Below are positions 55,033-63,300 of a DNA stretch of 64,000 bases, piece after piece (within the stretch, counting starts at the first letter, position 1; the number at the start of each line of letters is the position of its first letter). The stretch is from positions 7,743,979-7,807,978 of the forward strand of contig CM030862.1 in the NCBI GenBank assembly GCA_018105865.1. The letters run 5' to 3'. Below the pieces are notes generated by a model. The model was given only the letters and a program-made list of their open reading frames with translations. It was not told the origin of the DNA and ran no database searches. Source of the stretch: Metaphire vulgaris (lineage: Eukaryota; Annelida; Clitellata; Crassiclitellata; Megascolecidae). The translations under genes were made by a program, and so were the position numbers.

Positions 55033-56090
55033 GTGAATGACTTGCCCAATATTGCTACAAAGTGGCAAATGTCAGATTTTAATCTTCTACCATCTGATTG
55101 CATGGAGAGGATCTTACTGCTACTCCACCGCACACACTCCCTATACTCCACCATGCCCCCATAGTCATGTACTCAGCCACCTTTGTTTCCGTGATATATT
55201 TTTTGGAACTGTTGGTAATATTGACAAATCATCAAAATTGGAAATGCACGTCACCAGCACTCAATCGAACCAAAGTGGAAGGTCATGCCTTAAACAGGAA
55301 TACTTAAGCAGCTGAACTTGGCATTAAACTGACGCAAACCGCATAAACATGAGCACAAAAGGATTACGAAATTATTTCAGCACGATCAATATACGCAGTA
55401 GGAGATGACAGACTTCCAATAATACAAGCCTCCAAGATAATGGACTCTCTGCTGCAATTGAAATGAAAGTCTTTGACAGTTGGAATGAGATGGATGTGAC
55501 TTCATCCTGTTCCACTTGTAAATCATACGTCAGCTGAGGAAAAGGAAACTGCAGAAATACGCCTTAGAAAAATCAATTACTCAAATACTGGTTTGAATGA
55601 AGATGCAGCACTCAAGTCAGTTTCAAGCTGTTTAGAGACCGAACTTATTAATTTTCAGCCAACGCTGCATGTGCCAAGCGTATCTTCAGCGAACAAGCAA
55701 CATGCCAAAAAAAGGAACCTGCTTCTGTCGTTCCGTCATATTAGTTCGGTGACTTGGAATGAATTAAACATATCTCAAAGAACCTGAAGAAAGCGGAAAA
55801 GAGCAGATCAAATAAATCATGTCTTCTTCGAAAGTTGATTCAAAGTACAGAACTTGCAAACATGTCCTCATCAGATACAGAGTGTGCAAAAAATTCGATA
55901 AGATCCTACGAGCATCAGTCAAAGTTATTGTGATATATCCAAGGCCCTGCCATTTAAAAGACCATTTGAACAAAGCCGAATGCAAAAACAGATATAGGCA
56001 ATTATAATGGACAATACCTGGTCCCTTTGCACCACCGGAAAAGAGTCGACCAAGTCTGAAGATAACAGCTCTTTCGTATTCCTGTACAAC
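36559..56090 (-). CDS. STOM: Stomatin (SPFH/PHB-domain membrane protein), 5' end missing
   Basis: Stomatins are monotopic membrane proteins with a hairpin insertion and an SPFH domain. They form cholesterol-dependent oligomers and regulate ion channels such as acid-sensing and mechanosensory channels. Six exons join in phase: 56018-56090, 52839-52921, 48773-48976, 44736-44791, 37708-37786 and 36559-36747, giving 227 codons plus stop. They read, in order, [91 protein letters not shown] and [19 protein letters not shown], all hallmark stomatin segments. Human stomatin has 288 residues, so about 55 N-terminal residues with the hydrophobic hairpin are missing. They were not found up to 64,000 and are probably on an exon beyond the window. 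STOM versus STOML3 or MEC-2-type cannot be settled without the N-terminus. Confidence 0.94.
36964..37139. mobile_element. Possible hAT-type fragment in last stomatin intron
   Basis: The right edge GTAGTTGCCAACCCCTG and the left edge CAGGTGCTGCCAACCC resemble hAT termini, but pairing is poor and no 8-bp duplication is present. Confidence 0.3.
37708..37786 (-). CDS. STOM: Stomatin exon, coiled alanine-rich segment
   Basis: Acceptor TTTTTAG/AAAAGA completes an isoleucine codon; donor CCAAG/GTGCAA. Encodes [20 protein letters not shown] then REARAK, identical in pattern to stomatins of all animals. Confidence 0.95.
38121..38171. repeat. (AAT)n microsatellite
   Basis: About 17 perfect units in a stomatin intron. 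Confidence 0.95.
38375..38605 (+). mobile_element. LINE 3' end encoding a C2H2 finger
   Basis: One frame reads [19 protein letters not shown], then [20 protein letters not shown], then QKSHKTT and stop. The C-x2-C-x12-H-x3-H finger directly before the stop is a common ending of animal LINE ORF2 proteins. A (TA)n tract follows. 5'-truncated. Confidence 0.7.
38611..38731. repeat. (TA)n, (GAGT)n and (CA)n compound microsatellite
   Basis: TA runs at 38,613-38,640 and 38,657-38,703 enclose GTGAGTGAGTGAG. A mirror TACTCACACACACA follows, so the tract could form a long hairpin. Confidence 0.9.
40131..40524. mobile_element. 394-bp TIR element
   Basis: GGGGCCATTCATAAATGATG at the left faces CATTTATGGATGGTCCT at the right, preceded by GTGCGTGATGT that mirrors ATGTCATGCG. 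The interior is rich in runs of CCCC and CCCCTC and holds no transposase. No convincing target duplication was found. A Harbinger-like origin is possible. Confidence 0.65.
41268..42060 (-). mobile_element. Older LINE, 3' half (palm end to tail)
   Basis: The minus strand reads, with frameshifts and stops, [19 protein letters not shown] (the YADDT palm motif, altered), [40 protein letters not shown] and then [18 protein letters not shown] and a stop at 41,268. The matching upstream part is at 42,866-43,080, so the element has been split by the CR1 copy between them. Confidence 0.75.
42061..42865 (-). mobile_element. CR1-like LINE, 5'-truncated, nested
   Basis: The minus strand encodes [19 protein letters not shown] sequence, [52 protein letters not shown] and then [32 protein letters not shown]. 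This is the typical CR1 ORF2 C-terminal region. The 3' tail (GTGGTTTTTACACAGCCTCC..TAAATCACTTAAAATCAC) matches the SINE tails in this window. Confidence 0.85.
42866..43080 (-). mobile_element. Older LINE, 5' part of the split copy
   Basis: The minus strand reads [39 protein letters not shown]. The R-x-R-Q-G-C-x-L-S-P motif is reverse-transcriptase block 4. It stops where the CR1 copy begins and resumes at 42,060. Confidence 0.75.
44736..44791 (-). CDS. STOM: Stomatin exon (SPFH end)
   Basis: A 56-base exon: acceptor AACAG/ATGATG, donor GAAAT/GTAAGT. Encodes [18 protein letters not shown], matching the family's T-L-D-D-A-T-D-A-W-G-I-K-V-E-R-V-E. The phase joins precisely to neighbours at 48,773 and 37,786. 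Confidence 0.94.
45819..46013. mobile_element. hAT-type MITE, copy 3 of 4
   Basis: CAGTGGCGGCTCCA at the left, AGAGCCGCCACTG at the right. Perfect 8-bp duplication GCAGGATG at 45,811-45,818 and 46,014-46,021. Closest to copy 2 and probably among the youngest. Confidence 0.94.
46269..46439. mobile_element. hAT-type MITE with AGGGGCGTAGC ends
   Basis: CAAGGGCGTAGC at the left and GCTACGCCCCTG at the right. Flanks CTGATGAC and CTGATAAC are an 8-bp duplication with one mismatch. Interior holds GGTATATATACCCCCAAAAT. A decayed relative is at 27,935-28,155. Confidence 0.8.
46690..46900 (+). mobile_element. Possible LINE 3' coding remnant
   Basis: The reading [17 protein letters not shown] resembles the LWNSIPASLRRL motif at the end of the LINE at 56.4-56.9 kb. 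Too short and decayed to place firmly. Confidence 0.3.
46922..47143. mobile_element. hAT-type MITE, copy 4 of 4
   Basis: Ends TAGTGGTGGCTCCAGGATTT and GTGGAGCCGTCACTG, more diverged than the other copies. The 8-bp duplication CTTGAAGG is perfect (46,914-46,921 and 47,144-47,151). It carries extra interior sequence (222 bases in all). Confidence 0.9.
47345..47607 (-). pseudogene. Frameshifted fragment of an uncharacterised multi-copy animal family
   Basis: The minus strand opens [18 protein letters not shown], then [20 protein letters not shown] and KQRELL, and continues in the next frame as [20 protein letters not shown]. From memory, an E-L-N-D-L-V-R-D-L-x-L-S-K...L-L-x-S-R-L motif recurs in many uncharacterised, transposon-associated animal proteins. 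The frameshift means this copy is dead. It sits in the stomatin intron and is not a stomatin exon. Confidence 0.45.
47635..47882. repeat. SINE/CR1 3' tail followed by (ATT)n and (CTA)n tract
   Basis: AGTGGTTTTCACACAGGC..TTAAACCACTTTAAATC is the tail shared by the CR1 and SINE copies. It is followed by about 190 bases of ATT and ACT units. The simple repeat probably grew from the retroelement's 3' end. Confidence 0.75.
48348..48441. repeat. (ATCCT)n pentanucleotide repeat
   Basis: About 18 perfect ATCCT units, a length rare among pentanucleotides. A related TACTT run follows at about 48,449. The Leu-Ser-Tyr-Pro-Ile repeat frame across it is an artefact. Confidence 0.95.
48773..48976 (-). CDS. 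STOM: Stomatin exon, SPFH core
   Basis: Acceptor TTTTTAG/GTCCTA, donor ATGCAG/GTTTGA, symmetric, 68 codons. Encodes [57 protein letters not shown] and [11 protein letters not shown]. This is the most conserved part of stomatin. The other frames open here are shadows. Confidence 0.95.
49072..49260. mobile_element. Possible MITE, left end only
   Basis: CAGTGGCATAGCCAGGGTTC resembles the CAGTGGCGTxGCCAGG ends of hAT-type elements in this window, followed by a G-rich patch. No matching right end or duplication was found. Confidence 0.3.
49261..52330. other. Stomatin intron, nothing recognised
   Basis: AT-rich intron sequence with short open frames only. A piece near 50,030-50,080 (TTTCACATAGGC..CTCCTAAACCACTCAAAATCAC) looks like another fragment of the CR1/SINE tail. 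Confidence 0.4.
52335..52515 (+). mobile_element. 5'-truncated LINE 3' end
   Basis: Closely matches 63,121-63,300 (GGGTGGACGGATTGGAAGAG ... AGTCAATAGCTGGACACAGC) and ends GACCTGACCTGACC. Reads [18 protein letters not shown] and [12 protein letters not shown]. The two copies share one 3' terminus, so this is a short retrotransposed end. Confidence 0.8.
52672..52799 (-). mobile_element. tRNA-derived SINE with CR1-like 3' tail (intact-looking)
   Basis: Read on the minus strand: GGGCGGATGATGGCTGAGTG (A-box), then CGGGTTCAAGCCCCG (B-box), then TAGTGGCTTTCACACAGGCA and CTAAGCCACTTTAAATC. The head looks like a Ser/Leu-type tRNA. Lies just downstream of the stomatin exon at 52,839. Confidence 0.85.
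52839..52921 (-). CDS. STOM: Stomatin exon, SPFH start
   Basis: Acceptor TTTCAG/GCATAT completes a glycine codon; donor CAGGAG/GTAAGT. Encodes [20 protein letters not shown] then SFDVPPQE, matching G-L-F-F-I-L-P-C-T-D-S...S-F-D-I-P-P-Q-E of stomatin. Confidence 0.95.
53345..53430 (-). mobile_element. tRNA-like SINE head
   Basis: The minus strand reads GTAGTAGTCCAGTGGTTATC and GAGAGTTCAAACCTTGGC, an A-box-like and B-box-like pair about 30 bases apart. The fold lacks paired acceptor-stem ends, so it is scored as SINE-derived, not a tRNA gene. Confidence 0.4.
54014..54310. repeat. TA, CATA and CA microsatellite cluster
   Basis: TA runs at 54,015-54,043 and 54,250-54,283, CATA repeats at 54,049-54,062 and 54,133-54,152, and a CA run at 54,284-54,309. 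Confidence 0.9.
54834..55030. repeat. (GA)n microsatellite
   Basis: Imperfect GA/GACA repeats from 54,834 lead into about 45 perfect GA units (54,936-55,030). Long Ser-Leu and Arg-Glu frames across it on both strands are artefacts. Confidence 0.95.
56018..56090 (-). CDS. STOM: Stomatin first exon in window
   Basis: Acceptor TTTGTAG/GTTGTA, donor CCAG/GTATTG. Encodes [20 protein letters not shown] then AKGP, the entry into the SPFH domain (E-Y-E-R-A-I-I-F-R-L-G-R). Phase 0 at its 5' side, so a coding exon must precede it. Confidence 0.95.
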
Positions 56091-56399
56091 CTACAAAGAT
56101 ATTACAGCAGAACAGCTAAACTTACCTATAATTACCGGGTAAATTTAAATTTAAAAATTTAAAAGCTAGTAGTACATTAATAAGGGATCTGTACTTTTGT
56201 AACGATTAAGGTACAATTGAAATTGCAAATGGTGGCATCTATTTCCCCACCTCCAGGTAGTGTGGAAGAAACCTCTTCTTAATGCTGTAGAATGAGGTGA
56301 TGAAATCTGTTGATAGTATTCTCACATTAGCATCATATCAACAGATAACACTGAATGCATCTTTACATAGATTCCACTTCAATTTCAGTCAGATCACTA

Positions 56400-56870
56400 T
56401 TAAACCCTCAGCCTCCTGACACACACGTTCTTCATCTCATCTTACTCTGTCACGCCTGTTGAATCAGTCATCCCTGAAAATTTGCAACCTTGCCTTCTCA
56501 TACGATGCACCTGAACTTTGGAACTCTATCCCAGCTTCCCTCCGCAGACTTGGACACTTTCAAGCAATAAAATCTGAGTCCCCATTTCCTATAATTCCTG
56601 CATATCTCCTCAAGTCTTCAGGTCTAAGCTTAAATCCTTCCTTTTTCTAAAACCATTCCCTCAATAGTTGTAACAACCTAGTCTCACTACCCTTTGGATG
56701 TTGACTATTGCCTGGCTGATCATGTACCTTTCCCATAGCTAATTTAAGAAAGGCTGAGTGCCTAAGAATAAGCAGCTACTGTTGTGCTGCTTTCCAAAGC
56801 GCTATAGAAATCCACAAGATTTTACTTACTTACTTACTTACTTACTTATTTACTTACTTACTTACTTAGA
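56400..56870 (+). mobile_element. LINE 3' end with (TTAC)n tail
   Basis: Frame 56,459-56,650 reads ICNLAFSYDAPELWNSIPAS then LRRLGHFQAIKS. The ..WNSLP..LR....F motif is the usual last conserved block of Jockey/CR1-group LINEs. It ends in AGCGCTATAGAAATCCAC and about ten TTAC units. Same tail family as 5,190-5,540. Confidence 0.75.
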
Positions 56871-57154
56871 ATATAAAGACACTTGACTAAGCATAATACT
56901 AAAACTGGCAACAATACAGATGGTAAGCAACTTATATCTGCAACCATCAGGTGACTCAGTACCGGTACACTGCTTGATTCCAAGTTAAAGAAATACAGTT
57001 TTATCTGTAATTACAACTGATTTGCATATATTTTCTATGAATCAGTTTTCCAAAAAATATAGGTGATCTCAAGCTTCAATATATATCACACTTATCAAAT
57101 ACAGCAACCTAAAGCCCTACTAGGGACCACATTGATGTCCAATCTGATCTGATG

Positions 57155-57240
57155 CAGGGGTTTTCAAACTGTGGTACACGTACCCCAGGGGTACGGCAGC
57201 AGTTGCCAAGGGGTAGGCAAGGAAAATCAATAAATAAATT
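57155..57240. mobile_element. hAT-like left end fragment
   Basis: CAGGGGTTTTCAAACTGTGG followed by TACACGTACCCC resembles the terminus of widespread hAT elements. No right end was found nearby. Confidence 0.35.
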
Positions 57241-57321
57241 ATTTTTAAAGAAAAACAAGTTAGGTGCTGACTCATCCTAGCTTTGATGTATTGTGTGGAC
57301 CGTTAGACGGTTAGTCATAAT

Positions 57322-57754
57322 TAGGGTTGCCAGATACCTCAATGTCCAAAGGAGGACACTAGAGACCACAAAGAAGGTCAAAGACGGACAAATGAAGTAG
57401 GTAATAAAATTCACAAAGCACACATTCAATTGCACAGCGAGGGTTGTCCCAGCGCCTGGGGCGAAAGGCATCGCGCCCCTGACAACTCTTGGCTTACATT
57501 ATTGATCGGATAAAAAATATTTGCAAGCAAAAAAGTCATCGGAATCGGTTTCTATTCTTTGTCCATCTAGCACTGATCTTCCATGACAGTGTGCAATTGT
57601 CAATTGCATGGCCTAGTAGACCGAAATTCAAGTCAGTAGATGATGAGAGCAAAAAGCCGGACATTTCTCATTTCAGACCAATACCTGCCGGACGGAGGAC
57701 ACGAGGTCATAAAGGAGGACATGTCCTCCTTTTGCCGGACGTCTAGCAACCCTA
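57322..57754. mobile_element. 433-bp hAT-type element
   Basis: TAGGGTTGCCAGATACCTC at the left and GACGTCTAGCAACCCTA at the right. Flanks GTCATAAT and GTCGTAAT are an 8-bp duplication with one mismatch. Both ends also carry AAAGGAGGACA. No transposase reading frame. Confidence 0.82.
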
Positions 57755-58231
57755 GTCGTAATGTTCTTTGACACCCCCATGCTGTACGTTGCAGACAGCA
57801 GAGAATTTAAAAAAATTCTATGGGGGGAGAGAATGGGACACGGCATCAAACACCAAAAGCGCTGAATCCTCAGTAGTTGATTCTGCTGGTGATGATACAT
57901 AGGTGGCCTCTGTACAGTGTATAGCAACCCTAATCAATCACTGAACTACGAGAGTTCATATAACAAAACTAAGTTCTTTGGTGTTATCACAGCTTATTCA
58001 CTTTTACCGGTAATACTTGACTAGAGTATTAGACTCTGATATACTTTGAATAATACTAATAATAACTAGGTAATAAACAACCATTTTCAGTGAATGCGTT
58101 ATTGAAATACTGGTAATTTAAATACTGAAAATGTATAAATTAGTAGTACGGTACTCTTCACTTTCTCATTTCTATTTCCTATTAGAAAATATTGAAAAAT
58201 TGTCAAAATTGTAAAACAAATTGATATATAC

Positions 58232-58262
58232 ATATATATATATATACAAATATATATACACC

Positions 58263-58307
<45 letters not shown>
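58232..58307. repeat. (TA)n microsatellite upstream of a LINE
   Basis: Two TA runs (58,232-58,245 and 58,266-58,307). A second block of TA at 59,983-60,100 closes the LINE fragment on its other side. Confidence 0.95.
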
Positions 58308-58310
<3 letters not shown>

Positions 58311-58359
58311 CCTCTGGTCCCCCTATATATACCTCCTGGGTCCTCTGGGTCCCAGGGGA

Positions 58360-59960
58360 CCCCCTGGGCTCACTTTTATTCGTCTTCCTCTCCAACCCAT
58401 ACTGAAAGGCCTAGCTTCAACACTCACTCTAGGCTACTTTGATGATCTGACCCTGGGCGGCCCCACCATTGACGTCGCAGCAGACTTAGCAGTAATAGAA
58501 CAGGGATGCAAAAATCTAAGATTGTCCCTTAATTACGAGAAATGCGAAGTAATTTGCAAGGGTCCAAAGACAGACACCAACATGGCTATGGACTGGTTCT
58601 CGCTGACCAGCCAAGAGGAGGCAATTTTGCTAGGCGCACCCTTAAGCACGTCCACCGCTTTTGAAAATGTGATGTCCTGTCGCTTTGTGGAACTGCAGAC
58701 GGCATTGAGTCGTCTGCCATTAATACCAAAACAGGATGCCATATTCCTACTCAGGAGCTCTCTGTCTCATTCTAAGCTCCTGTACTTACTGTGCTGCACC
58801 CCTTGTGCTGGTCACCCGCTACTAGAACGTTTCGACGCCGTCATGCATGAAGGCCTTGGTAACATCTTAAATATAAAATTAAAATTTTCTGACAGTCAGT
58901 GGCTTCAGGCGACGTTCCCAATCAGGAACGGGGGTCTGGGGATCCGTCTGGTGTCCATGCTTGCACCTTCTGCCTTTCTGACTTCAGCTGCAGGCACCTG
59001 ACCCCTCCAGTCCTCCATGCTTGAGAAGGCATGCCTGAACACCGATTCTCATGAATCACAAATTATTGACCAGTGGTGTTTCATGAGCCAACTACCAGGC
59101 CCCACGTCCGGTCAACTTAACAAGCTGTCCACCTGGGACCGTCCGCTCATACAAAAGGACATTGACACCCTGTCCCGAGCCCACCCAGGACAATATCACC
59201 AAGCCCAGCTCAGAGCCGTCTCGGCATGCCACGCCAGCAATTGGCTTCACTCGCTGCCCATCTCCTCTTGTGGCTTGTGAATGGATGACAAAACAATCAG
59301 AGTTGTCATCGGCCTTCGCCTGGGCGCCAACATATGCGATAAGCATCTCTGCCCCTGTGGTGCCCAAGTGCTGGAAGATGGCTCGCATGGGCTATCCTGT
59401 CCCCTGGGCCCAGGTCATACAACTCGCCATGCCACGCTGAACAATCTGGTGCAGCAGGCTCTGGTTAGAGTGGGGGTCCCGTCCATTAAGGAACCGCCTA
59501 GTCTTAGCAGATCCGACGGAAGAAGACCAAACGGTATGACCCTGATCCCGTGGCAAGCCAGACGCAGCCTGGTATGAGATGCAACCGTGGCGGACACAGT
59601 CGCCGCCACCTACTTACCATCCACTACTCTCTCAGCAGGAGCCGCCGCTGAAGCCGCTGCTGTCAGAAAAACAGCAAAATATCAAAGCCTGACCCCTATG
59701 TACACATTCTTGCCAATTGCACTTGAGACGCTTGGCCCCATAAATCAAGACGCCTTTTGTTTTTTCAACGAGCTTGGTCGTCGTCTTTCTCAGCAATCCG
59801 GAGACAAGAGGGAAGGAAGCTTCCTTTTCCAATGATTGTCTGTCACTCTGCAGCGATTCAACACCATTGCTTTTCGAGGAACTTTTCCAGACCTCGAACC
59901 AGACGAGAGTTAGCCACACAATTTCTTAATGTCTCCGGACACTTTTTTCATAAGACCTTT
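58360..59960 (+). mobile_element. LINE C-terminal half with restriction-like endonuclease, decayed
   Basis: From 58,370 the frame reads TYFDDLTLGG-type palm sequence, LNYEKCEVICKG, LIPKQDAIFLLRSSLSHSKL and NGGLGIRLVSMLAPSAF (reverse-transcriptase thumb). After a stop come LRLGANICDKHLCPCGAQVL, HGLSCPLGPGHTTRHATLNN, DGRRPNGMTLIPWQARRSLV, stop, and DATVADT. The C-x-C-G..H..C..RH cluster and RPDG..W motif mark the endonuclease of a widespread animal LINE group; here the D of RPDG is N. At least two in-frame stops make it inactive. Confidence 0.82.
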
Positions 59961-59980
59961 GGGAATGAAGTACCAAGGGC

Positions 59981-59982
<2 letters not shown>

Positions 59983-60043
<61 letters not shown>

Positions 60044-60058
60044 GATATATATATACAC

Positions 60059-60100
<42 letters not shown>
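59983..60100. repeat. (TA)n microsatellite
   Basis: Two long TA runs (59,984-60,042 and 60,062-60,098) separated by CTGATATATATATACACACA. Confidence 0.95.
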
Positions 60101-60126
60101 ATATCTGATTGTTGTTTGTGGTAGGG

Positions 60127-60451
60127 CAGTGGTTCTTAACTTTTTATGAATACGCACCCCTGAGACAAGTATAAGCGGGAAAGTACCCCTATCAGCCTAC
60201 ATTATATGAGGACAGAATTTGTTATGGTCCAGAATATATCAAAAAATTATACTGCAACATTAAACATACACCTGTCACAGATTGTGCACATGCTAGAAAA
60301 TGGTATATTTGAGACAGTATCTATATAGTGTACATAGTACATTTAAGTAAAATCTTTAAAGCAGACTTTATTTCCACATCAGTCTGTGTACCCCTGCAAA
60401 GTCCTTCAAATACCCACAAAGGGTGCAAGTACCCCTGGTTAAGAACCACTA
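60127..60451. mobile_element. 325-bp hAT-type element
   Basis: CAGTGGTTCTTAAC at the left and GTTAAGAACCACTA at the right. Perfect 8-bp duplication TGGTAGGG (60,119-60,126 and 60,452-60,459). Inner ends carry GCACCCCTGAG and AGTACCCCTGG. No transposase. Confidence 0.93.
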
Positions 60452-60529
60452 TGGTAGGGGTATGCACGATAACAACATTTTTGCTTGGGGTACAACACAA
60501 AAAAGTGTGAGAATCGCTGCTCTGGTGGA

Positions 60530-60620
60530 TGTGGAAGTGCACGAGATTGAACCCAGGTTAACGGCTAATCTAAGGCAGGACTGGCGCTCTATCATATGAA
60601 CTATATGGGTGCTCAATGAG
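60530..60620 (-). mobile_element. tRNA-like sequence, probably SINE-derived
   Basis: The minus strand contains TAGAGCGCCAGTCCTGCCTT and CTGGGTTCAATCTCG, like a B-box of a tRNA. Pairing of the ends is poor. Not scored as a functional tRNA. Confidence 0.35.
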
Positions 60621-60859
60621 CAATTAGGGTGCTCAAATGATAATAACTTCAGTATAGGATTTAATTCTGTCATTTTGGCAGAATGTCTCCACAGGCGGAC
60701 AAACGCAATGCACAAACAGTTGGCCGATAACTCCCTGGTTCACATCCTGAATGGCTGAGATTAAAGCCAACACGGGCAGCAGAAAACGGCTCTCAAACAC
60801 TCCATCAACAACAGAACACTTGCTGTATCTGCCAATACTTTTTAATTATTTCTAATAGG

Positions 60860-61420
60860 TTACAATGCATGGACTCGGGAAGCTGTACAGCTCTGTTTAT
60901 CTCTACGGCACAGTTGATCGCACACGCGCACCCATACACGCACACCCGTCCCTTCATATGAATGACCATGCGAAATCAATCATCACTGGCATTAAATCCG
61001 ACATTGATGTCACCATTGGTCCAACAAATATTGGCATAAGGGCGATGCCAGTGTCTTGAATATGATGTTCGACCGGCAAAGGCCAAAGATATCGACGGTC
61101 GCGAATAAGTACATTTCCATTCTGCCGTACAGTCGCCGAACCGTTCACAGTGTCAACATCACCACAAATTTTCATAGATTCGTGTTGGCAAGTGAGTCCG
61201 ATGTAAGAACTTGACGCGGTGTGCCGCGACTGTCTTTGGTAAACCAATAAAACGACTTTATCAAGAGTGAGCAGTCCAAAGTGATGACTTCACTGACGAT
61301 CAATGGCAAATACAGTAAGAACGACTCTTCAAATGTCCAAGTCAGGACTGTGAGGCTTGAGAAGATCGGCTTCTTCGGTCCGAAACCGGCCTTTTAAATT
61401 TCACTCGACAATATACGGCA
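60860..61420. other. GC-richer segment with open frames, unrecognised
   Basis: Overlapping open frames on the minus strand (60,954-61,247, and an ATG-less one upstream of it to about 61,400) and plus strand (60,865-61,059). None shows a domain. It was checked as the missing stomatin 5' exon and contains no hydrophobic hairpin. Confidence 0.3.
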
Positions 61421-62349
61421 GGGATGGACCTGCTAGTATAATTGTGACATAATTAATTGATAGTCAACCTCATTGCAATCGATGGATGGGGACCATGGAG
61501 TAAGAGAATAACTAAATTATCTGCAAATAAATCGGCTACTGATTGAAGAGAAAAATTTATTACAAAACAAAATAACAGTGAAACTTAAAAGTGACGATGC
61601 AGAGGTAAATTCGTGCATTGTTACAGCAAACAAAGATGCACAATCATGGAGAAATGCATGACTCAAACTAGGAGTTAAACTAAACTAGTGAAACTAACTG
61701 TGAACTAAAGTACTGGTACATCTAAAATGAAACTGCCATTTCATCAAATTGTCCAAATTTATGGAGAACAGAGGCCAACTGCAATTATTTCTCTTACAAG
61801 TTCATTTTATATGACTGAAATTCACTTAGGGTAAATCAATCCTCCAGTATCTGCCTCAGGCTATTCAATTATGGTAATTCTATTACCGGTAGACATTTAC
61901 ACCTAAAAACATGGAAATATTACCATAATCTACTGTAATCCACATGTATAAATCTACAGTAAATAACGTGGAAATGATAAACAGCATAAATGTCCATGGT
62001 TCTTCTATCTCTTTCCTATTATATTAATTGCTGAACTTGTCATTTGAGCAAGCAGTTAACTACCAGCATTTACAAAATCACATAAAAGGATTTGACTTTT
62101 GCAGAATAAAAGGATTTGACTTCTGCAGAATATGTTACAGAAGATAATGTTTAATATGGCAGCCATCTACAAAACTCAGTTCTTATCCACAAATACTATC
62201 AACAGAATGTGTTGGTTAATAACTACAGCATCCTGTTCTTTCAGCATATCATATGGAAACCATGGCACATAGATGCCATGCAATCAAAAGAAGCTCAATT
62301 AAGAACTGACAAAGTTGCAAGACAGTTTCATCTGCAGCAGTGCAAGAAC
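61421..62349. other. No gene recognised
   Basis: AT-rich sequence without splice-supported exons. Includes a TACCGGTA site at 61,884. Confidence 0.4.
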
Positions 62350-63300
62350 AAGAGGAAGAATGATTGATGGACTGATTATTCATCTAAGACAAGGAATTAG
62401 CAGCAAACGGTTCATTATAAGACACATAGTGCTAGTGATCCAGTGAAAACGCAGGATACCGCAGCTATTAACTGACATCTCTAAAATCAGGAAATATAGC
62501 TGATGCAGAATATGCTGATAATACATTCTAATACCAGAATGCCTTTCAAGGATCGTAGAATTAGCATTGGCTTTAATAACGGAGAGTGGAAAATTTTGAT
62601 TAAAAATAAACAATTAGAAAACAAATATATTACCAGTTACAAAGATAGTGGGAGAATGGCTATTAGTAATAGTTACACACAATGGAAAAGAAATTGAAAT
62701 GGTGAAGAACTTCAAGTATGGTTACTTGGAAAGTGAATTGAAAGCAGAGAGAGGTTTTTATATATTCAACAGGCTACATAACAACATTTTCAAAAAAACA
62801 TAACATTGGGATGATTTAATTATAAGAATTCTCAACACTTGTGTAATACCATCACTAATATATGGATGTGAATCTTGGACCATACAAAAAAAATTGAGAA
62901 AAAATAATAGCAACAGAAGGATACTAAGGACTGGATGCAAAGAACATAAAACACATGCAGAATTAAGAGAGAGAACACTGCAACCGAGCATCATTGAAGT
63001 AATCAGAAAGAGAAGAATGAAATGGACTGGACACATACTCAGAATGGATGAAATAAGAAAGCCAAAACGAATTTTCAACTACAAACCAGAGGGGAGAAGA
63101 CCTAAAGGAAGACCACAAAAAACAATGGGTGGACGGATTGGAAGAGGATCTGAACATGGCAGGGCTGAATCTCAATGGAAAAAACTGACAGAAGACACCG
63201 AATGACCTTGGAAGAAATAGCAAAGAACAGAGAATTTCGGAGAGATGTCATGGATAAGTCAATAGCTGGACACAGCCGGAGGACAAAGACCTGACCTGAG
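62350..63300 (+). mobile_element. LINE 3' half, frame-broken
   Basis: Frames read NIADAEYADNTF (the YADDT palm motif, altered), EIEMVKNFKYGYLESEL, IPSLIYGCESWTIQKK, RKRRMKWTGHILRMDEIRKP and EGRRPKGRPQK, ending near GACCTGACCTGA. Motif order is that of a non-LTR reverse transcriptase C-terminus. Stops and shifts make it inactive. The last 180 bases are duplicated at 52,335-52,515. Confidence 0.85.

Noticed and set aside
54780..55164. Long Ser-Leu (minus) and Arg-Glu (plus) open frames
   Set aside because: They are translations of the (GA)n microsatellite. No start context, splice sites or conserved sequence support a protein.
61000..61250. Missing stomatin N-terminal exon
   Set aside because: The minus-strand frames contain no long hydrophobic hairpin and no stomatin-like lead into VVQEYER.
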